Translations under genes and position numbers: made by a program
The notes under the pieces: model-generated
The model's database searches: none
What the model saw: only the letters and a program-made list of their open reading frames with translations
What the model was told of the DNA's origin: nothing
In this document: one piece after another, positions 8,735 through 16,654 of the stretch
Layout of the letters: every line of letters begins with the position of its first letter
Position numbering within the stretch: the stretch's first letter is position 1
Assembly: GCF_000158955.1 (NCBI RefSeq)
Contig: NZ_GG657757.1
Location: 7,303,274 to 7,348,168, forward strand
Direction of reading: 5' to 3'
DNA from: Streptomyces viridochromogenes DSM 40736
GTDB taxonomy: Bacteria > Actinomycetota > Actinomycetes > Streptomycetales > Streptomycetaceae
DNA length: 44,895 bases

Positions 8735-10744
8735 GTGCGGAAGCTGGCGTACGGGTCCTGGCCCTCGCCCATCGACGCGGCCCTGGCCGCCGCGCACGAC
8801 GGGCACCCCGAGTGGGTGGGCTTCGTCGGCGACGAGGTGTGGTGGACCGAGCCGCGCCCCGCCGAGGGCGGCCGGCGCACCCTGGTGCGGCGGCACGCCG
8901 ACGGCACGGAGGAGTCACTGCTGCCCGCCCCCTGGAACGTGCGCAGCCGGGTCATCGAGTACGGCGGACACCCCTGGGCCGCCCTCACGGGCGACGACGG
9001 CCCGCTGGTGGTGTTCGTGAACTTCGCCGACCAGCGGCTGTACCGCTGGGAACCGGGCGGGCGGCCGCGCCCGCTCACGCCTGTGTCCCCGGTGGGCGCC
9101 GGGCTGCGCTGGGCGGAGCCACAGGTGCGGCCCGAGCGGGGCGAGGTCTGGTGCGTGCTGGAGGAGTTCACCGGCGAGGCACCCACCGACGTCCGCCGTG
9201 TCCTCGCAGCCGTCCCGCTCGACGGCTCCGCCGCCCGGGACCGCGCCGCCGTACGCGAACTCACCGACGGCCGGCACCGGTTCGTCACCGGGCCGAGGCT
9301 CTCGCCCGACGGGCGGCGCGCCGCCTGGCTCGCCTGGGACCATCCGCGCATGCCCTGGGACGGCACCGAACTGGTCCTCGCCGACATCGGCCCCGACGGC
9401 ACCCCGCACGGCGCCCGGACCGTGGCCGGCGGCCCCGGTGAGTCCATCGCCCAGGTGGACTGGACCCACGACGGCCGGCTGCTGCACGCGAGCGACCGCA
9501 GCGGCTGGTGGAACCTCTACCTCGACGACGAGCCGCTGTGCCCGCGCGAGGAGGAGTTCGGCGGGGCGCTGTGGAAGCTGGGCTCACGATGGTTCACACC
9601 GCTCGCGAGCGGAATGATCGCCGTCGTGCACGGCCGGGGCGCCACCGCCCTCGGCATACTCGACCCGGAGACGGGCGAGGTCGTCGACGCGGCCGGACCC
9701 TGGACCGAGTTCGCGCCCACCCTCGCCGCCCACGGCGAACGCAGCGAGACGGGGGTCCCCCCGCCCGGAGGGTGGGGGAGGGTCGTCGCCGTGGGGGCCA
9801 GCCCGCGCAGCGCCTACGAGGTCGTGGAGCTGGACGCCCGCACCGGCCGGGCCCGGGTGATCGGCGCCGGGCACGACGACGCCGTGGACCCCGCCTACTA
9901 CCCCGAGCCCCAGATCCGCACCTTCACCGGTCCCGACGGGCGCGACATCCACGCCCACATCTACCCGCCCCACCACCCCGGCTGTGTCGCGCCCGGTGAC
10001 GAGCTGCCGCCGTACGTCGTCTGGGCGCACGGCGGGCCCACCGGCCGCGCGCCCCTCGTACTCGACCTGGAGATCGCCTACTTCACCTCGCGCGGCATCG
10101 GCGTCGCCGAGGTGAACTACGGCGGCTCCACCGGCTACGGCCGCCCGTACCGTGAGCGGCTGCGCGAGCAGTGGGGCGTGGTGGACGTCGAGGACTGCGC
10201 CGCCGTCGCCCTGGCCCTCGCCGACGAGGGCACCGCCGACCGCGACCGCCTCGCCGTCCGGGGCGGCAGCGCCGGCGGCTGGACCGCGGCCGCCTCCCTC
10301 ACCACGACCGGTGTCTACGCCTGCGGCACGATCAAGTACCCCATCCTGGACCTCACCGGCTGGGGCACGGGGGAGACCCACGACTTCGAGTCGCGGTACC
10401 TGGAGAGCCTGATCGGGCCGCTCGCCGAGGTGCCCGCGCGGTACGCGGAGCGCTCGCCCGCCACCCACGCCGACCGCCTCGCCGTGCCGTTCCTGCTGCT
10501 CCAGGGCCTGGACGACGTGATCTGCCCGCCCGTGCAGTGCGAACGGTTCCTGGCCCGGCTGGGGGACCAGCCGGTGCCGCACGCGTACCTCGCCTTCGAG
10601 GGGGAGGGGCACGGGTTCCGGCGGGCGGAGACCATGGTGCGCGCCCTGGAGGCCGAACTGTCCCTCTACGCCCAGGTGTTCCGCCTGACACCGCCCGGCA
10701 TCCCGACCCTGGAGCTGGGGCCCTCCCCATGGATCTCCGCGTGA
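8735..10744 (+). CDS. S9 family prolyl oligopeptidase/acylaminoacyl-peptidase
   Basis: A 669-residue protein. Residues 1 to about 400 form blades of a beta-propeller (repeated W..DG.....D sequences) that restricts entry to short peptides. The C-terminal alpha/beta hydrolase has the nucleophile motif RGGSAGGWTAA (Ser near 512), the acid in LLQGLDDVICP and the His in EGEGHGFRRAE. The family cleaves oligopeptides or releases N-acylated residues. GTG at 8735 is chosen because GGGGGAGA lies just upstream and the M20 gene ends 16 bases before it. No signal peptide is seen, so it is cytoplasmic. It overlaps the next gene by 16 bases. Confidence 0.92.
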   Translation: MRKLAYGSWPSPIDAALAAAHDGHPEWVGFVGDEVWWTEPRPAEGGRRTLVRRHADGTEESLLPAPWNVRSRVIEYGGHPWAALTGDDGPLVVFVNFADQRLYRWEPGGRPRPLTPVSPVGAGLRWAEPQVRPERGEVWCVLEEFTGEAPTDVRRVLAAVPLDGSAARDRAAVRELTDGRHRFVTGPRLSPDGRRAAWLAWDHPRMPWDGTELVLADIGPDGTPHGARTVAGGPGESIAQVDWTHDGRLLHASDRSGWWNLYLDDEPLCPREEEFGGALWKLGSRWFTPLASGMIAVVHGRGATALGILDPETGEVVDAAGPWTEFAPTLAAHGERSETGVPPPGGWGRVVAVGASPRSAYEVVELDARTGRARVIGAGHDDAVDPAYYPEPQIRTFTGPDGRDIHAHIYPPHHPGCVAPGDELPPYVVWAHGGPTGRAPLVLDLEIAYFTSRGIGVAEVNYGGSTGYGRPYRERLREQWGVVDVEDCAAVALALADEGTADRDRLAVRGGSAGGWTAAASLTTTGVYACGTIKYPILDLTGWGTGETHDFESRYLESLIGPLAEVPARYAERSPATHADRLAVPFLLLQGLDDVICPPVQCERFLARLGDQPVPHAYLAFEGEGHGFRRAETMVRALEAELSLYAQVFRLTPPGIPTLELGPSPWISA

Positions 10745-11673
10745 AACAGCTACTGCGACCTCCCCGACTCGCCCCCGGTGCCCGTGTGGCGGTCGTCGCG
10801 CCCAGCGGGCCCGTGCCCGAGGAGCGGCTCCAGGCCGGGATCGACGTCCTGCGCGGCTGGGACCTGGACCCGATGGTGATGCCCCACGTGCTGGGCCGGC
10901 ACGACACCTTGGGCTACCTGGCGGGAACCGACGCCGAGCGGGCCGCCGACCTCCAAAACGCCTGGTGCGATCCGGCCGTCGCCGCGGTGCTGTGCGCCCG
11001 GGGCGGGTACGGGGCGCAGCGCATGGTCGACCTGCTGGACTGGGACGCGATGCGGGCGGCGGGGCCGAAGGTGCTCGCCGGGTTCAGCGACATCACCGTT
11101 CTGCACCAGGCCTTCGCCACCCGCCTGGGACTGGTCACCCTGTACGGCCCGGCGGCGGCCGGCGTCGACTTCCTGAAGAACGCCCGGGCCCAGGATCATC
11201 TGCGGGCCACCCTCTTCGACCCCGAGTCCGTACGGACCGTCACCGCCGTACCCCCGGGCGGTGGAGTGCTGGTGCCGGGCCGGGCCCGGGGCGTCACGCT
11301 GGGCGGCTGCCTGAGCCTGCTCGCGAGCGACCTCGGCACACCGCACACGCACGCCGGGGCCGGGGGCGGGCTGCTGCTGATCGAGGACGTGGGCGAAAGC
11401 CCGTACCGCCTCGACCGGTACCTGACGCAACTCCTGCGCTCCGGCCGGCTGGACGGGGTCGCCGGAATCGTGCTCGGCTCGTGGGAGTCGTGCGGACCGT
11501 ACGAGGAAGTGCGGGCGGTCCTCGCCGACCGGCTCGGCGGCCTCGGTGTCCCGGTCGTGGAGGAGTTCGGGTTCGGCCACTGCGAGGGCGCGCTGACTCT
11601 GCCGCTCGGCGCCCGGGCCGAACTGGACGCCGCAGCGGGCACGTTGACGTTCGACGAACCGGCCCTGAGCTGA
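10729..11673 (+). CDS. S66 family LD-carboxypeptidase (muropeptide recycling)
   Basis: A 314-residue protein with the S66 Ser-Glu-His triad: Ser120 in AGFSDIT, Glu219 in LLLIEDVGESPYRLDR and His284 in FGFGHCEGA. The oxyanion-loop region CARGGYGAQRM is also present. Spacing agrees with LdcA-type enzymes, which cut the L,D bond before the terminal D-Ala of cytoplasmic tetrapeptides released from cell wall; some S66 members act on microcin-like peptides instead. ATG at 10729 lies inside the end of the S9 gene; a GTG at 10741 that forms a GTGA overlap is an alternative start. With the D-aminopeptidase three genes upstream, it makes a cell-wall peptide or D-peptide role likely for the operon. Confidence 0.9.
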   Translation: MDLRVKQLLRPPRLAPGARVAVVAPSGPVPEERLQAGIDVLRGWDLDPMVMPHVLGRHDTLGYLAGTDAERAADLQNAWCDPAVAAVLCARGGYGAQRMVDLLDWDAMRAAGPKVLAGFSDITVLHQAFATRLGLVTLYGPAAAGVDFLKNARAQDHLRATLFDPESVRTVTAVPPGGGVLVPGRARGVTLGGCLSLLASDLGTPHTHAGAGGGLLLIEDVGESPYRLDRYLTQLLRSGRLDGVAGIVLGSWESCGPYEEVRAVLADRLGGLGVPVVEEFGFGHCEGALTLPLGARAELDAAAGTLTFDEPALS

Positions 11674-11728
11674 GGACGCCGCCGCTGAAATCCTGTCAAG
11701 AACCCTCGTTTCGGTGATTGACGCCTCC

Positions 11729-11740
11729 TGACACGTGTCA
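11729..11740. promoter_or_regulatory. Perfect palindrome TGACACGTGTCA
   Basis: A 12-base perfect palindrome with the core CACGTG lies 79 bases before the hydrolase start. A TTGACG hexamer at 11718-11723 lies just upstream and could be a -35 element, so the palindrome would fall in the promoter spacer. The regulator is unknown. Confidence 0.45.
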
Positions 11741-11749
11741 CACCATGAC

Positions 11750-11775
11750 TACCGGCCAGTACCTACTGGTCGGTA
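11750..11775. promoter_or_regulatory. Near-perfect 12-base inverted repeat, TetR-like operator candidate
   Basis: TACCGGCCAGTA (11750-11761) and TACTGGTCGGTA (11764-11775) are inverted copies with one mismatched pair and two bases between them. The form (ACCGRCC...GGTCGGT) resembles operators of TetR-family repressors. It lies between the possible promoter and the hydrolase start, a good place for repression. Confidence 0.5.
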
Positions 11776-11818
11776 TCCAGCTCGCCCGGATGCCGTCGTC
11801 CCCACCGTGGAGGTCCGA

Positions 11819-13609
11819 GTGTCCCGACGCGTGCCCAGATCCCGCGCACCGCTCGCTCTCGTGCTGAGCGCCGCCCTGGCCGTCCCCCTCGCACTCACCC
11901 CACCGGCGGCGGCGGACTCCGCCTACACCGTCACCTCGCTGAAGCTCACCGTCCGCTCCGGCGGCCGCCCCTGCACGGTCGACGCCGACCTGTACCGCCC
12001 CGCGGGCGTGGACCGCGCCCACCCGGCCCCCGCCGTGCTCGGCACCAACGGCTTCGGCGGCAGCAAGTCGGACGGCTCCACGGACACCATCGGCAAGGCC
12101 TTCGCCCGGCGCGGCTACGTCTCCCTCATCTACTCCGGGCTCGGCTTCGGCAGGAGCGGCTGCCTCATCTCCCTCGACGACCCGGCCATCGACGGAGCCG
12201 CCGCCTCGCAGCTGCTCGACTTCCTGGGCGGCAGACGCACCGCCGACGACGGCACCACCGTCGACTTCGTCACTCTCGACGCCCCGGGCGACCCGCGCGT
12301 CGGCATGATCGGCGGTTCCTACGGCGGCGCCGTCCAGCTGGCGACGGCCGCCGTCGACCACCGCCTCGACGCGCTCGTCCCCATGATCACCTGGAACGAC
12401 CTGGCGTACGCGCTGGCCCCCAACAACGCCGCCGGCGGCAGGGGCGTCCCGGGCGTCCCGGGCGTCTTCAAATGGCAGTGGACCAACGGCTTCTACCTCA
12501 TCGGCGAGGGCCAGCCACTGCTCCAGCCCAACATCGACCCGTCCCGCGTCAACTCCCTCAGCTGCCTGCACTTCGTCACCCGGGCCTGCCGGACCATCCA
12601 CACACTGAACTCGGGCCGCTACCCCGCCGACCGGACCGCCGAGCTGCTCGCCTTCGCACGGAGCGTCTCCCCGGCGTCGTACCTCCGCCGCGTCCGGACG
12701 CCCACCCTGCTGGTCCAGGGGCAGGCCGACACCCTCTTCAACCTCAACGAGGCGACGGCGACGTACCGGACGCTCTCGGCCCAGGGCACACCCGTGAAGA
12801 TGATCTGGCAGTCCTGGGGCCACAGCGCCGGGCCCACCGGCCCGGCCGCCGGTGAACTCGACCTGTCAAAGGGCAACCTGGAGACCAGCTACGTCGGCCG
12901 GCGCGTCCTCGCCTGGTTCGACCGCCATCTGCGGGGGCGGCAGGACGTCGACACCGGACCGGCCTTCGCCTACCACCGGGACTGGATCACCGACCCGGAC
13001 CGCACCTATGCCACCGCCGACCGGCTCCCCGAGCAGGGCCGCACCTTCTACCTCTCCGGCGACGGCAAACTCGTCGACAACCGGAACAAGGTGGCCCGCG
13101 GCAGCCGGAGCTACACCAACTGGACCGTCCCCACGAGCCATTCGGAGAGCTCGCTGGCCGGCCTCCTCGGACTGCCCGCCGCCCCGCCGCGCGACACCGA
13201 GGGCACCTACCTCGACTGGACCAGCGCCCCCCTGGCACGCCCCCTCGACGTCGTGGGCGCGCCCCGGGCCACCCTCAGGGTGCGCTCCGCGAAGGCCGAG
13301 CGCACACAGAACTCCCGCGACGCGGCCGACAAGCTCGTCCTGTTCGCCAAGCTCTACGACGTCGCCCCCGACGGCACCCGCACCCTGGTGCGCCGCCTGG
13401 TCGCGCCGGTCCGCGTACCGGACGTGACCAGGAGCTTCACCGTCACGCTGCCCGGCATCGTGCACCGGTACGACACGGGGCACCGGCTGCGGTTCGTGAT
13501 CGCGGCGAGCGACGACGCGTACTTCGGCAACCGGGGCGTCAAACCGGTGACCGTGGTCAGCGGACCCCGGAACACCGGAGTGCTCCGGCTGCCGGTCCCC
13601 GGCTCCTGA
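11819..13609 (+). CDS. Secreted CocE/NonD-type hydrolase (X-Pro dipeptidyl-peptidase family S15)
   Basis: A 596-residue protein starting at GTG 11819 with GGAGG five bases upstream; an earlier GTG at 11735 would place the operator inside the gene. A signal peptide covers about residues 1-33 (SRAPLALVLSAALAVPLALT, then PPAAADS). The alpha/beta hydrolase domain has the nucleophile in GGSYGGAVQ, the acid in LVQGQADTLFNL and His in SWGHSAG. The last 170 residues are the beta jelly-roll of PepX/CocE proteins, ending TGVLRLPVPGS. Members cleave X-Pro dipeptides or ester substrates; here an extracellular enzyme of unknown substrate. Two palindromes upstream suggest that it is repressed until induced. 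Confidence 0.88.
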   Translation: MSRRVPRSRAPLALVLSAALAVPLALTPPAAADSAYTVTSLKLTVRSGGRPCTVDADLYRPAGVDRAHPAPAVLGTNGFGGSKSDGSTDTIGKAFARRGYVSLIYSGLGFGRSGCLISLDDPAIDGAAASQLLDFLGGRRTADDGTTVDFVTLDAPGDPRVGMIGGSYGGAVQLATAAVDHRLDALVPMITWNDLAYALAPNNAAGGRGVPGVPGVFKWQWTNGFYLIGEGQPLLQPNIDPSRVNSLSCLHFVTRACRTIHTLNSGRYPADRTAELLAFARSVSPASYLRRVRTPTLLVQGQADTLFNLNEATATYRTLSAQGTPVKMIWQSWGHSAGPTGPAAGELDLSKGNLETSYVGRRVLAWFDRHLRGRQDVDTGPAFAYHRDWITDPDRTYATADRLPEQGRTFYLSGDGKLVDNRNKVARGSRSYTNWTVPTSHSESSLAGLLGLPAAPPRDTEGTYLDWTSAPLARPLDVVGAPRATLRVRSAKAERTQNSRDAADKLVLFAKLYDVAPDGTRTLVRRLVAPVRVPDVTRSFTVTLPGIVHRYDTGHRLRFVIAASDDAYFGNRGVKPVTVVSGPRNTGVLRLPVPGS

Positions 13610-13650
13610 CGGGGCCGTCCTTTCACGGGCGGCGAGGTTACTGTGGCGGG

Positions 13651-14211
13651 GTGCCGCACAACGCATCCCGCTACCTCGTCGAGGGCCCCCGGGTGGGGGT
13701 ACGCCACTTCACCTACGAGGACGGTGCCGAGTTCACCGCCCGCGCCCGGGAGAGCAGGGACCTGCACCGCCCGTGGCTCTTCCCGCCCGAGGGAGCCTCG
13801 GCGTACACCGCGTATGCGGGCCGGCTGATCGAGGACCCGTCCAAGGCCGGGTTCCTGGTCTGCGAGAAGGACGACGGTGCCGTCGCCGGATTCATCAACA
13901 TCAACAACATCGTCGAGGGCGGCTTCCAGTCCGGGGCGCTGGGCTACGGCGCCTTCGCGCACGCCGCCGGGCGCGGGCTGATGCGCGAAGGGCTCGACCT
14001 CGTCGTGCGGTACGCGTTCGGCCCGATGCGGCTGCACCGGCTGGAGATCAACGTCCAGCCCGCGAACGCCCCGTCGATCGCCCTGGCCCGCGGCTGCGGG
14101 TTCCGCCTGGAGGGCTTCTCGCCGAAGATGCTCTTCGTCGACGGGGCCTGGCGCGACCACCAACGCTGGGCGATCACCACCGAGATGATCGAGGGGCCGG
14201 GGCGGCGCTGA
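13651..14211 (+). CDS. GNAT family N-acetyltransferase (RimJ/RimL-like)
   Basis: A 186-residue protein starting at GTG 13651. The acetyl-CoA loop region is GYGAFAHAAGRGLMREGLDL, and the C-terminal part (LHRLEINVQPANAPSIALAR and FRLEGFSPKML) is characteristic of the RimJ/RimL group, which acetylates protein N-termini, amino-glycosides or small amines. The acceptor is unknown. It stands in its own transcription unit, 42 bases after the secreted hydrolase and convergent with the VOC gene. Confidence 0.88.
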   Translation: MPHNASRYLVEGPRVGVRHFTYEDGAEFTARARESRDLHRPWLFPPEGASAYTAYAGRLIEDPSKAGFLVCEKDDGAVAGFININNIVEGGFQSGALGYGAFAHAAGRGLMREGLDLVVRYAFGPMRLHRLEINVQPANAPSIALARGCGFRLEGFSPKMLFVDGAWRDHQRWAITTEMIEGPGRR

Positions 14212-14229
14212 GACCGGCCCCGGCGGGCG

Positions 14230-14577
14230 TCACGGGTTGCGGTCCACGTACTCGTAGATCGACCCGTCCGGATGCAGGGCGATCAGATTGCGGCCCGCCG
14301 GTGACGCGATGGGCCCCGCGACGATGTGGGCGCCCAGCTCGGTGAGCACCCGGTGGGTGTCGTCGACGTCCTTCACGGCGATCGTCGCGGCGACCTTGCG
14401 CAGCACCTCCAGTTCGGCAGGGGGGCCGCTCATCAGCAGGAAGCAGCCGATCGCCGCCACCTGGACGCCGCCCCGCTCGAAGCGCTGGGCTCTGCCGCCC
14501 GCCAGCCGCTCGTAGAAGGGGATCGCGGTCTCGAGGTCGTCGACGCAGACGCGCAGCGTGGTACCCAGAATCTCCAT
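14230..14577 (-). CDS. VOC (glyoxalase/bleomycin-resistance) family protein
   Basis: A 115-residue single VOC module: MEILGTTLRVCVDDLETAIP at the start, paired beta-alpha-beta-beta-beta units, and a C-terminal LIALHPDGSIYEYVDRNP where the Glu of YEYVD is the usual metal ligand. Such proteins bind metals and act as lyases, dioxygenases or drug-binding proteins; the role here is unknown. ATG at 14577 fits the family N-terminus. It is divergent from the holin-like gene, and the two starts are 48 bases apart. Confidence 0.8.
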   Translation of the reverse strand: MEILGTTLRVCVDDLETAIPFYERLAGGRAQRFERGGVQVAAIGCFLLMSGPPAELEVLRKVAATIAVKDVDDTHRVLTELGAHIVAGPIASPAGRNLIALHPDGSIYEYVDRNP

Positions 14578-14590
14578 GCCGACGAGCCTA

Positions 14591-14615
14591 GTTACGCGCC
14601 AGGGGGCGAGGGTAC
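14591..14615 (+). promoter_or_regulatory. SigB-type promoter candidate for the holin-like gene
   Basis: GTTA (14591-14594), a 15-base spacer and GGGTAC (14610-14615). The Streptomyces SigB-type consensus is GNNT, 14-16 bases, GGGTAC/T; the -35 has one mismatch. The start codon lies 11 bases after the -10, so the mRNA would be nearly leaderless. GGGTACCC here is palindromic. Confidence 0.45.
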
Positions 14616-14625
14616 CCGACCGGGC

Positions 14626-15081
14626 ATGAAGCCGTTGGATCACCTGGAGCATCTGGACAAGCACCTGGTCGACGAGCTGGCACAGGTGGCGCGCGAGACC
14701 GTACGGGACGAACTGCGCGAGCAGACACGCAAGCAGCGCCGCAAGGCGGCCCTGTACGCCGCGTCCGGCGCCCTCGCCCTGTACGCGGGCGCGGCCCTCG
14801 CGCTCGCCGTGGGACTGGCCCTCGCCCTCGGCCTGCCGGACTGGGCCGCCGCGCTGATCACCGCCGTGATCCTGGGAGTCCTCGCGTACGTACTGCGCGG
14901 CGCGGCCCGGCCGTCCGCCTCCCGGACCGGCTCGGGCGCCGGTATGCCCGGTGGTGTGCCGCCCGTACCGCCGGCCCCGCCCGCCGCCGGGCCGGTCGGC
15001 GGAGCCGCCGGAGGGCCCGCCCCGGGCACCGTGCCCCCGCTGCCCTCGGACGCCCCCGAAGTACCCCGCCGCACGGCGTGA
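14626..15081 (+). CDS. Phage-holin-superfamily (Act_Hol/DUF1469-like) membrane protein
   Basis: A 151-residue protein. Residues 1-45 are charged and helical (LDKHLVDELAQVARETVRDE). Two membrane helices follow (LYAASGALALYAGAALALAV and ALITAVILGVLAYVLRGAA). The last 50 residues are a Pro/Gly/Ala-rich tail. Short actinobacterial proteins with this plan fall in the holin-III/DUF1469 group and are not phage lysis proteins; the function is unknown. There is no good ribosome site, and the start lies very close to a possible SigB-type -10. The SDR remnant follows. Confidence 0.7.
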   Translation: MKPLDHLEHLDKHLVDELAQVARETVRDELREQTRKQRRKAALYAASGALALYAGAALALAVGLALALGLPDWAAALITAVILGVLAYVLRGAARPSASRTGSGAGMPGGVPPVPPAPPAAGPVGGAAGGPAPGTVPPLPSDAPEVPRRTA

Positions 15082-15106
15082 TACGAGGTGGGCAGGACAG
15101 GAACAC

Positions 15107-15440
15107 GGCACGAGCACGGCCGCGTCATCGTGGAGACCGGAGCCGGCGGCGGCGTGGGACGGGCCACGGCCCGGGCCTTCGCCGCCCGGGGGTGACAAGG
15201 TCGCCCTGCTGGCCCGGGGGCGCAAGGGCGTGGCCGCCGCGGCGGACGACGTACACCAGGCCGGAGGCGGGAGCGCACGACGGGCCGGCGAACCTGTGGG
15301 CGCCCGCGGACGGTCGGCACGGCGTCGACTTCGGCGCGCACGGGCGGTTCGACGAGGAGGCGGTGGGCGGTAGTTCGCAGCAGTGGGTGTCGCGGAACCG
15401 GGGGTGGATGGGCGTGGCCGCGGCCCGGCCCCCAGGCCAG
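15107..15440 (+). pseudogene. Short-chain dehydrogenase (SDR) remnant with frameshift and internal deletion
   Basis: From 15107 a frame reads VIVETGAGGGVGRATARAFA, the Rossmann TGxxxGxG motif of SDR enzymes, then meets a stop after AARG. In the next frame DKVALLARGRKGVAAAADDV continues the same fold, so one base is out of place near 15190. From about 15283 the third part, GPANLWAPADGRHGVDFGAH followed by GRFDEEA, matches the extreme C-terminal tail of long actinobacterial SDR proteins. About 200 residues between are missing, including the YxxxK active site. The gene is dead. The rest of this interval before the enolase gene holds one dispersed repeat. Confidence 0.75.
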
Positions 15441-15493
15441 TTTGTGCCGACTGGAAGTGCCGCGATGTGCCGTCGTGCGGCTGCGGTGTCGTT

Positions 15494-15523
15494 GTGGCTG
15501 GTCGCGCAGTTCCCCGCGCCCCT
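15494..15523 (+). repeat. Dispersed Streptomyces-type repeat, copy 1
   Basis: The core reads GTGGCTGGTCGCGCAG followed by TTCCCCGCGCCCCT. It lies between the SDR remnant and the 3' end of the enolase-superfamily gene. Related copies are at 31216-31242, 40268-40321 and 43705-43731. It is non-coding, although it reads as LWLVAQFPAPL in one frame. Confidence 0.75.
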
Positions 15524-15547
15524 GTGGGGCGCTGCTGTGGGACGCTC

Positions 15548-16639
15548 CTAGGCGATCCGGTAGGCCGCGATCTCCTGGGTGCGCAGGGTCAGTCCGTGGC
15601 CTGCGCCCTGTGTCGGGCGGATCGTGCCGCCCGTGGGGTCCAGGGCGCCGTCGAAGAACATGTCCTCGATGCGGACGTGGTCGTGGAACCACTCGATGTG
15701 CCGGAGGTTGGGGATCGTGGCGGCCGCCGCCGCGTGGGCGTGCGGGGCGCAGTGCGCGGAGACCTCCAGGCCGTGGGCGTGGGCCAGCGCCGCCGCGCGC
15801 AGGAACTCGGTCAGGCCGCCGCAGCGCGTCGCGTCCACTTGGAGGCAGTCGACCGCGCCGGCCGAGACCATCCGGGCGAAGTAGGGCAGGTCGAAGCCGT
15901 ACTCCCCGGCCGTCACGTCGCTCACCACCGCGTCCCGGACCATTCTGAGGCCCGTCAGGTCGTCCGAGGAGACCGGCTCCTCGAACCAGCCCACCCCGTG
16001 CTCGGCCAGCGCATGGCCGACACGTACCGCCTGTTTGCGGGTGTAGGCGCCGTTGGCGTCGACGTACAACTCGGCCTCCTCACCGATGACATGGCGGGCG
16101 GACCGGACGCGGTGCAGGTCGCGGGTGACCTCGCGGCCCCAGCTCTCACCGATCTTGATCTTCACGCGTGGGATGTGCTGGCCGTGCACCCAGCCGTTCA
16201 GCTGCGCGGCCAGATGCGTGTCGTGGTACGTCGTGAAGCCCCCGCTGCCGTACACCGGGACCCGCTCGGTCCGCGCCCCCAGCAGCCGGGCCAGGGGCAG
16301 TTCGAGGAGCCGTGCCTTGAGGTCCCACAGGGCGATGTCCAGAGCGGAGATCGCGCAGGCCGCGATGCCCGGGCGGCCCGCGTTGCGCACTGAGCGGCAC
16401 ATCGCGTCGTGCACGGCGGGGATGTCCAGGGCGCCCATGCCTTCGACCAGCGGGGCGAGGGCGGCGCCGAGGAAGTCACCGACCGCCGCCGGACCGTACG
16501 TCCAGCCCGTCCCGGTCGCGTCGCCCGCCGACACCTCGCAGATCACCACGGTCGTGGTGTCCCAGGCCAGTGTGCCGTCCGCCTCGGGAGCGTCGGTCGG
16601 CACGGTGTACACGGAGACGGCGGGCCGGTGGAGTTCCAT
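15548..16639 (-). CDS. Mandelate racemase/enolase superfamily enzyme
   Basis: A 363-residue protein of the enolase superfamily. The second-half barrel has KIKIG (Lys160, Lys162, the KxK base), metal ligands Asp194 (VDANGAY), Glu220 (WFEEPV) and Glu246 (TAGEYG), then Asp269 (QVDATRCGG) and His297/His300 (SAHCAPHAH). This fits the mandelate-racemase subgroup, which racemises or dehydrates carboxylate substrates such as sugar acids. The substrate is unknown. It lies 15 bases after the F420 oxidoreductase gene on the same strand, so the two are probably co-transcribed. AAGGCAGGG precedes the ATG. Confidence 0.9.
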   Translation of the reverse strand: MELHRPAVSVYTVPTDAPEADGTLAWDTTTVVICEVSAGDATGTGWTYGPAAVGDFLGAALAPLVEGMGALDIPAVHDAMCRSVRNAGRPGIAACAISALDIALWDLKARLLELPLARLLGARTERVPVYGSGGFTTYHDTHLAAQLNGWVHGQHIPRVKIKIGESWGREVTRDLHRVRSARHVIGEEAELYVDANGAYTRKQAVRVGHALAEHGVGWFEEPVSSDDLTGLRMVRDAVVSDVTAGEYGFDLPYFARMVSAGAVDCLQVDATRCGGLTEFLRAAALAHAHGLEVSAHCAPHAHAAAAATIPNLRHIEWFHDHVRIEDMFFDGALDPTGGTIRPTQGAGHGLTLRTQEIAAYRIA

Positions 16640-16654
16640 GGCGCCCTGCCTTCG

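Noticed and set aside
11735..11818. An earlier GTG start (11735) for the CocE-type hydrolase
   Set aside because: It would put 28 polar residues before the signal peptide and the operator inside the gene; GTG 11819 has GGAGG at good spacing.
14626..15081. Prophage lysis cassette because of the holin-like protein
   Set aside because: No endolysin, tail or integrase gene adjoins it; such proteins are common as chromosomal membrane proteins in actinobacteria.
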